From Aplectana chamaeleonis (Eukaryota > Nematoda > Chromadorea > Rhabditida > Cosmocercidae): 64,000 nt of DNA. Numbering within the stretch: position 1 is the stretch's first letter; each line of letters starts with the position of its first letter. Location: contig JAPDOI010000209.1 in NCBI GenBank assembly GCA_029168955.1, forward strand, positions 744,001 to 808,000, read 5' to 3'. This document shows positions 55,566 through 64,000 of the stretch, piece by piece. The position numbers were made by a program, and so were the translations under genes. Under the pieces are notes generated by a model that did no database searches, was not told the DNA's origin, and saw only the letters and a program-made list of their open reading frames with translations.

Positions 55566-55735
55566 GGGTTGCGTTCCAAGGTTTCCGTAGGAGGAAATCG
55601 TATTTGATAGTGATACCAGCCAATGATAACGACGTTTCAGAGACCGCCTCAAATTACCTTATCTTTGAACCTGTCATTCGTTATAGCTTGACTGACCAAT
55701 TTTCCTCTAGTGGAAACCTTCTTGGAACGCACCCC
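55566..55735. mobile_element. GGGTGCGTTCCAAG foldback, copy 2, adjacent
   Basis: The left end GGGTTGCGTTCCAAGGTTTC, then GTAGGAGGAAA, is mirrored by TTTCCTCTAGTGGAAACC and TTCTTGGAACGCACCCC. It shares termini with the element 3 bp upstream but not its interior. Confidence 0.72.
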
Positions 55736-56910
55736 AGGTCCGCTCCCATATATTTGCTGCGATTCTCGAAAATTACAAGCCTCGCATAACTCATCCATCA
55801 TGCTTTCGACTCAATTTTAGGAAAATTTTGAGGTGCAAAAGCGCCGTTCCCAGTGAGTCTTGCACCATTCCAGAGACATCATTTGAATCACCGTGGAGCA
55901 TGCACAGTAATAATCGCATCCGAGTGATGCACACAAAACCGTGCGTTGGCTACTAAGTGTAACGAAAACTACGAGGAAACGGTAAAGAACGCAACAAGAC
56001 GCTTAATTTTAAAAGGTGTTTTTTCTGGCCTGGACTAGTTGTCCGGTAGAAAAAAAACAGGTTCTTGGCGTTCGCGACCGTGGGGACAAACGAAGATGGA
56101 AGAAAATATTATGCAAAACAGTATTAGTTTGGGCTCAAAGGAAAGAATGGAGCAACATAGAGTTAGGACTAGCGAGACCTAGCGAAGTTTTCGCTCACAA
56201 AAACTTTTCACAGAAAACTACCTGAGACGGATTAGTTTGTTAGAACGACGGTGACTGACTTCCGTCTACCCGAAAGTTGCTGTACGTATGGACTCTTCTG
56301 AGCAGAGCAGGGTGCCGTACATTTACAGCAGGCCGTGGAGGTATCAAAATGTGGGATCATAAAGCAAAACATAAGAAGCCAGCGGTAAATCGTCGGTTGC
56401 TACCGGCACAAAATTCACAACCCCTTCTGTACTTCCTTCCCTTACGTCGCTACTCACTGCCCTTTCTTCCAATTTGTAAAGTTCACAAGCGATTATTCTC
56501 GCTTTACCGTTTCTATCATGATAAGGAGAAACACATTCTTATATTATATGATGTTTCCCTAATTGACCAACATCATGCCCTTGTTCTCAATGAATGAAAT
56601 TAGTAGGTGGTTGTTTATGTTTTCGTGGTGCAGATTTTGATAAGCTCAGACTTGCAACATATATAAAACTGGTTTTTGGAAGTTAGGGATTCGAAATGAC
56701 TGAGCGGTTGCAATGAGTGGCGAACAGAGAAGGTACGGAAGTGGAGTTGCTGCTTGTATCCTAAACTGGCAAAAATGTCGCAGGAGTCAATCTCAAAACG
56801 CGTCGTACGCTCCTCAAGATTCATGTTTTCCTATCTATTTCTTCTCCACAAAAGGTTAAGATTTAGCATTAAAAAATTGAAAAACCTTTTTCCAAATTCT
56901 ACACTCTTGG
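55736..56910. other. intergenic, diverged TTAA-element-like interior, no gene
   Basis: Positions 55930-56180 resemble the interior of the TTAA-type element at 15644-16141 (GCGTTGGC, aagtgtaacg, ggaaagaatggagcaaca). No gene supported up to the start of the satellite. Confidence 0.45.
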
Positions 56911-59900
56911 TGACGTCCTGCACACTCCCACGGCGGTGCTGCTAACTTTTGATGACCTGCACACTCCCACTCGGGACCTGTGCATTTTCTATGACGCCCT
57001 GCACACTCCAACTCCTTGGGACCTGCGCACTCTCTATGACGTCCTGCACACTCCCGTTGGGTTCTTCACACTTTCTATGACGCCCTGCACGCTACCATTT
57101 GGGTCCTGCACACTTTCTATGACGTGCTGCACACTCCCGTTGGGGTCCTGCACATTCCTACTTAGGACCTGCGCACTTTCTATGACGTCCTGCACACTCC
57201 GATTAGGGTCCTGCACATTTTCTATGACGTCCTGCACACTCCGAATAGGGTCCTGCACACTTTCTATGACGTGCTGTATACACCCGTTGGGGTCCTGCAC
57301 ACATTCAATGACGTCCTGCACACTCCTACTGGGGTCCTGCACATTCCTACTTAAAACCTGCGCACTTTCTATGACGTCCTGCACACTCCGATTAGGGTCC
57401 TGCACACATTCTATGACGTCTTGCCACTTTCTATGACGCCCTGCACACTCCCACTAGGGTCCTGCACATTCCTACTTAGGACCTCCGCACTTTCTATGAC
57501 GCTCTGCACACTCCGATTAGGGTCCTGCACACTTTCTATGACGTCTTGCACACCCTCACTGGGGTCCTGCACACCTTTTATGACGCCCTGCATACTCACA
57601 CTGGGGTCCTGCACATCTTTTACGACGCCCTGCACACTCCCACTGGGGTCCTGCACATTCCTACTTAGGACCTGCGCACTTTCTATGACATCCTGCACAC
57701 TCCGATTAGGGTCCTGCATACTTTCTATGACGCCTTGCACCTTACCATTTCGGTCCTGCACACTTTCTGTGACGTGCTGCACACTCCCGTTGGGGTCCTG
57801 CACACATTCAATGACGTCCTGCACACTCCTACTGGGGTCCTGCACATTCCTACTTAGAACCTGCGCACTTTCTATGACGTCCTGCACACTCCGATTAGGG
57901 TCCTGCACACTTTCTATGACGTCTTGCACACCCTCACTGGGGTCCTGCACACCTTTTATGACGCCCTGCACACTCCCACTGGGGTCCTGCACACTTTCTA
58001 TGACATCTTACTCACTCCCACTGGGGTCCTGCACACTTTCTATGGCGCCCTGCACACTCCCACTGGGGTCCTGCACACTTTCTATGACGTCCTGCACACT
58101 TCCGCTGGGGTCCTGCACATTCCTACTTAAGACCTGCGCATTTTATATGACGTCCTGCACACTCCGATTAGGGTCCTGCACACTTTCTATGACGTCTTGC
58201 ACACCCTCACTGGGGTGCTGCACACCTTTTATGACGCCCTGCGCACCCCTACTGGGGTCCTGCACACTTTCTATGACGTCTTGCACACTCCCACTGGGGT
58301 CCTGCACACCTTTTATGACGCCCTGCACACTCCCACTGGGGTCCTGCGCATTCCTACTCAGAACCTGCGCACTTTCTATGACGTCCTGCACACTCCGATT
58401 AGGGTCGTGCACACTTTCTATGACGTCTTGCACACCCTCACTGGGGTCCTGCACACCTTTTATGACGCCCTGCACACTCCCACTGGGGTCCTGCACACTT
58501 TCTATGACGTCTTGCACACTCCTACTGCGGTCCTGCACACTTTCTATGACGCCCTGCACACTACCACTGGGGTCCTGCACACTTCCTGTGACGTCCTGCA
58601 CACTTCCGCTGGGATCCTGCACATTCCTACTTAGGACCTCCGCACTTTCTATGACGTTCTGCACACTCCGATTAGGGTCCTGCCACACTTTCTATGACGT
58701 CTTGCACACCCTCACTGGGGTCGTGCACACCTTTTATGACGCCCTGCACACTCCCACTGGGGTCCTGCACACTGTCTATGACGTCTTGCTCACTCCCACT
58801 GGGGTTCTGCACACTTTCTATGACGCCCTGCACACTCCCACTGGGGTCCTGCACACTTTCTATGACGTCCTGCACACTTCCGCTGGGGTCCTGCACATTC
58901 CTACTTAGGACCTCCGCACTTTCTATGACGTTCTGCACACTCCGATTAGGGTCCTGCACACTTTCTATGACGTCTTGCACACCCTCACTGGGGTCCTGCA
59001 CACCTTTTATGACGCCCTGCTCACTCCCACTGGGGTCCTGCACACTTTCTATGACGTCTTACTCACTCCCACTGGGGTCCTGCACACTTTCTATGACGCC
59101 CTGCACACTCCCACTGAGGTCCTGCACACTTTCTATGACGTCCTGCACACTTCCGCTGGGGTCCTGCACATTCCTACTTAAGACCTGCGCATTTTATATG
59201 ACGTCCTGCACACTCCGATTAGGGTCCTGCACACTTTCTATGACGTCTTGCACACCCTCACTGGGGTGCTGCACACTTTCTATGACGTCTTGCACACTCC
59301 CACTGGGGTCCTGCACACCTTTTATGACGCCCTGCACACTCCCACTGGGGTCCTGCGCATTCCTACTTAAAACCTGCGCACTTTCTATGACGTCCTGCAC
59401 ACTCCGATTAGGGTCGTGCACACTTTCTATGACGTCTTGCACACCCTCACTGGGGTCCTGCACACCTTTTATGGCGCCCTGCACACTCCCACTGGGGTCC
59501 TGCACACTTTCTATGATGTCTTGCACACTCCTATTGCGGTCCTGCACACTTTCTATGACGCCCTGCACACTACCACTGGGGTCCTGCTCACTTCCTGTGA
59601 CGTCCTGCACACTTCCGCTGGGATCCTGCACATTCATACTTAGGACCTCCGCACTTTCTATGACGCTCTGCACACTCCGATTAGGGTCCTGCACACTTTC
59701 TATGACGTCTTGCACACCCTCACTGGGGTCCTGCACACCTTTTATGACGCCCTGCACACTCCCACTGGGGTCCTGCACACTGTCTATGACGTCTTGCTCA
59801 CTCCCACTGGGGTCCTGCACACTTTCTATGACGCCCTGCACACTCCCACTGGGGTCCTGCACACTTTCTGTGACGTCCTGCACACTTCCGCTGGGGTCCT

Positions 59901-62900
59901 GCACATTCCTACTTAGGACCTCCGCACTTTCTATGACGTTCTGCACACTCCGATTAGGGTCCTGCACACTTTCTATGACGCCTTGCACACCCTCACTGGG
60001 GTCCTGCACACCTTTTATGAGGCCCTGCTCACTCCCACTGGGGTCCTGCACACTTTCTATGACGCCCTACACACTCTCACTGGGGTCCTGCACACTTTCT
60101 ATGACGTCCTGCACACTTCCGCTGGGGTCCTGCACATTCCTACTTAAGACCTGCGCACTTTCTATGACGTCCTGCACACTCCGATTAGGGTCCTGCACAC
60201 TTTCTATGACGTCTTGCACACCCTCACTGGGGTGCTGCACACCTTTATGACGCCCTGCGCACCCCCACTGGGGTCCTGCACACTTTCTATGACGTCTTGC
60301 ACACTCCCACTGGGGTCCTGCACACCTTTTATGACGCCCTGCACACTCCCACTGGTGTCCTGCACACTTTCTATGACGTCTTGCACACTCCTGCTGCGGT
60401 CCTGCACACTTTCTGTGACGCCCTGCACACTACCACTGGGGTCCTGCACACTTCCTGTGACGTCCTGCACACTTCCGCTGGGATCCTGCACATTCCTACT
60501 TAGGACCTCCGCACTTTCTATGACGTTCTGCACACTCCGATTAGGGTCCTGCACACTTTCTATGACGTCTTGCACACCCTCACTGGGGTCCTGCACACCT
60601 TTTATGAGGCCCTGCTCACTCCCACTGGGGTCCTGCACACACTTTCTATGACGCCCTCCACACTCCCCCTGGGGTCCTGCACACTTTCTATGACGTCCTG
60701 CACACTTCCGCTGGGGTCCTGCACATTCCTACTTAAGACCTGCGCACTTTCTATGACGTCCTGCACACTCCGATTAGGGTCCTGCACACTTTCTATGACG
60801 TCTTGCACACCCTCACTGGGGGGCTGCTCACCTTTGATGACGCCCTGCGCACCCCCACTGGGGTCCTGCACACTTTCTATGACGTCCTGCACACTCCACT
60901 GGGGTCCTGCACACCTTTTATGACGCCCTGCACACCCCACTGGTGTCCTGCACACTTTCTATGACGTCTTGCACACTCCTGCTGCGGTCCTGCACACTTT
61001 CTGTGACGCCCTGCACACTACCACTGGGGTCCTGCACACTTCCTGTGACGTCCTGCACACTTCCGCTGGGATCCTGCACATTCCTACTTAGGACCTCCGC
61101 ACTTTCTATGACGTTCTGCACACTCCGATTAGGGTCGGGCACACTTTCTATGACGTCTTGCACACCCTCACTGGGGTCCTGCACACCTTTTATGACGCCC
61201 TGCACACTCCCACTGGGGTCCTGCACACTGTCTATGACGTCTTGCTCACTCCCACTGGGGTCCTGCACACTTTCTATGACGCCCTGCACACTCCCACTGG
61301 GGTCCTGCACACTTTCTGTGACGTCCTGCACACTTCCGCTGGGGTCCTGCACATTCCTACTTAGGACCTCCGCACTTTCTATGACGTTCTGCACACTCCG
61401 ATTAGGGTCCTGCACACTTTCTATGACGTCTTGCACACCCTCACTGGGGTCCTGCACACCTTTTATGACGCCCTGCACACTCCCACTGGGGTCCTGCACA
61501 CTTTCTATGACGCCCTACACACTCTCACTGGGGTCCTGCACACTTTCTATGACGTCCTGCACACTTCCGCTGGGGTCCTGCACATTCCTACTTAAGACCT
61601 GCGCACTTTCTATGACGTCCTGCACACTCCGATTAGGGTCCTGCACACTTTCTATGACGTCTTGCACACCCTCACTGGGGTGCTGCACACCTTTTATGAC
61701 GCCCTGCGCACCCCCACTGGGGTCCTGCACACTTTCTATGACGTCTTGCACACTCCCACTGGGGTCCTGCACACCTTTTATGACGCCCTGCACACTCCCA
61801 CTGGTGTCCTGCACACTTTCTATGACGTCTTGCACACTCCTGCTGCGGTCCTGCACACTTTCTGTGACGCCCTGCACACTACCACTGGGGTCCTGCACAC
61901 TTCCTGTGACGTCCTGCACACTTCCGCTGGGATCCTGCACATTCCTACTTAGGACCTCCGCACTTTCTATGACGTTCTGCACACTCCGATTAGGGTCCTG
62001 CACACTTTCTATGACGTCTTGCACACCCTCACTGGGGTCCTGCACACCTTTTATGACGCCCTGCACACTCCCACTGGGGTCCTGCACACTGTCTATGACG
62101 TCTTGCTCACTCCCACTGGGGTCCTGCACACTTTCTATGACGCCCTGCACACTCCCACTGGGGTCCTGCACACTTTCTGTGACGTCCTGCACACTTCCGC
62201 TGGGGTCCTGCACATTCCTACTTAGGACCTCCGCACTTTCTATGACGTTCTGCACACTCCGATTAGGGTCCTGCACACTTTCTATGACGCCTTGCACACC
62301 CTCACTGGGGTCCTGCACACCTTTTATGAGGCCCTGCTCACTCCCACTGGGGTCCTGCACACTTTCTATGACGCCCTACACTCCCACTGGGGTCCTGCAC
62401 ACTTTCTATGACGTCCTGCACACTCCCACTGGGGTCCTGCACATTCCTACTTAAGACCTGCGCACTTTCTATGACGTCCTGCACACTCCGATTAGGGTCC
62501 TGCACACTTTCTATGACGTCTTGCACACCCTCACTGGGGTGCTGCACACCTTTTATGACGCCCTGCGCACCCCACTGAGGGTCCTGCACACTTTCTATGA
62601 CGTCTTGCACACTCCCACTGGGGTCCTGCACACCTTTTATGACGCCCTGCACACTCCCACTGGTGTCCTGCACACTTTCTATGACGTCTTGCACACTCCT
62701 GCTGCGGTCCTGCACACTTTCTGTGACGCCCTGCACACTACCACTGGGGTCCTGCACACTTCCTGTGACGTCCTGCACACTTCCGCTGGGATCCTGCACA
62801 TTCCTACTTAGGACCTCCGCACTTTCTATGACGTTCTGCACACTCCGATTAGGGTCCTGCACACTTTCTATGACGTCTTGCACACCCTCACTGGGGTCCT

Positions 62901-64000
62901 GCACACCTTTTATGAGGCCCTGCTCACTCCCACTGGGGTCCTGCACACTTTCTATGACGCCCTACACACTCTCACTGGGGTCCTGCACACTTTCTATGAC
63001 GTCCTGCACACTTCCGCTGGGGTCCTGCACATTCCTACTTAAGACCTGCGCACTTTCTATGACGTCCTGCACACTCCGATTAGGGTCCTGCACACTTTCT
63101 ATGACGTCTTGCACACCCTCACTGGGGTGCTGCACACCTTTTATGACGCCCTGCGCACCCCCACTGGGGTCCTGCACACTTTCTATGACGTCTTGCACAC
63201 TCCCACTGGGGTCCTGCACACCTTTTATGACGCCCTGCACACTCCCACTGGTGTCCTGCACACTTTCTATGACGTCTTGCACACTCCTGCTGCGGTCCTG
63301 CACACTTTCTGTGACGCCCTGCACACTACCACTGGGGTCCTGCACACTTCCTGTGACGTCCTGCACACTTCCGCTGGGGTCCTGCACATTCCTACTTAAG
63401 ACCTGCGCACTTTCTATGACGTCCTGCACACTCCGATTAGGGTCCTGCACACTTTCTATGACGTCTTGCACACCCTCACTGGGGTGCTGCACACCTTTTC
63501 TCGCGCCCTGCGCACCCTCACTGGGGTCCTGCACACTTTCTATGACGTCTTGCACACTCTCACTGGGGTCCTGCACACCTTTTATGACGCCCTGCACACT
63601 CCCCCTGGTGTCCTGCACACTTTCTATGACGTCTTGCACACTCCTGCTGCGGTCCTGCACACTTTCTGTGACGCCCTGCACACTACCACTGGGGTCCTGC
63701 ACACTTCCTGTGACGTCCTGCACACTTCCGCTGGGATCCTGCACATTCCTACTTAGGACCTCCGCACTTTCTATGGCGTTCTGCCCACTCCGATTAGGGT
63801 CCTGCACACTTTCTATGGCGTCTTGCACACCCTCACGGGGGTCCTGCACACCTTTTTTGACGCCCTGCGCACTCCCACTAGGGTCCTGCACACTATCTAT
63901 GACGTCTTACACACTCCCACTGGGGTCCTGCACACCTTCTACGACGCCCTCCACTCTCCCACTGGGGTTCTGCACAATCCTACTTAGGACCTGCGCACTT
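56911..64000. repeat. large minisatellite of 21/42-bp units with ~861-bp higher-order repeats
   Basis: The array runs at least 7.1 kb and leaves the window. The basic unit is a 42-bp dimer of two related 21-mers, GTCCTGCACACTTTCTATGAC-like (first 20: GTCCTGCACACTTTCTATGA) and GTCYTGCACACTCCCACTGGG-like. Marker variants (CATTCCTACTTAGGACCTCC, CATTCCTACTTAAGACCTGC, CACTCCGATTAGG) recur in fixed order. The marker GGGATCCTGCACATTC plus CTACTTAGGACC places successive blocks 1009, 860, 588, 861, 859 and 945 bp apart (TTCCTACTTA or TTCATACTTA at 58624, 59633, 60493, 61081, 61942, 62801, 63746), all within two bases of a multiple of 21. Units are most uniform at about 59.6-63.4 kb and more varied at both sides. 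Confidence 0.95.

Noticed and set aside
57421..62454. Three plus-strand open frames of about 500 codons in the satellite
   Set aside because: They restart and shift with indels, have no unique start or end, and follow directly from a stop-free 21-bp period; kept only as a finding, not as genes.
1..64000. CRISPR arrays, rRNA genes, spliced-leader or 5S clusters, viral-like genes
   Set aside because: None of the expected sequence signatures were seen. The only regular arrays are a eukaryotic minisatellite and short tandem duplications.

Overview
This is nuclear DNA of a nematode, most likely a strongylid such as a hookworm. No single marker proves this. The case rests on (i) a mariner transposase relic with a DD34D triad and a sequence of the type I recall from hookworm mariners, (ii) an RTE-clade LINE fragment of the type common in strongylid genomes, (iii) one small gene with short introns and TTTAG/TTTTAG-type acceptors, and (iv) no operons or prokaryotic signals. 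No virus-like genes, rRNA cluster or CRISPR array is visible.

Layout. 1-1119: decayed mariner, cut by the left edge of the window. 1.1-10.2 kb: gene-poor DNA with scattered non-autonomous elements, including a TTAA-flanked element carrying a younger foldback, a GTCGC-rich repeat and palindromes with clear target-site duplications. 10.25-11.92 kb: a 5'-truncated RTE insertion with a 10-bp target duplication. 12-38.7 kb: no convincing gene, but six copies of a hAT-like MITE (four with good 8-bp duplications), six copies of a ~235-bp MITE (M family, counted over the whole window) and many foldbacks. 38.78-41.09 kb: the only convincing cellular gene, six exons encoding a predicted 169-residue protein I do not recognise. 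41-56.9 kb: more TTAA-flanked elements, a diverged duplication, nested palindromes (one with two identical 77-bp arms) and a G-rich tandem duplication. 56.91-64.0 kb: one large minisatellite of 21/42-bp units with higher-order repeats near 861 bp, running to the right edge.

The features do not form a pathway. Apart from the one gene the window is a repeat graveyard, but its repeat copies can be compared with each other. Several insertions can be proven from the window alone, because an unfilled copy of the target, or duplicated target bases, is also present.
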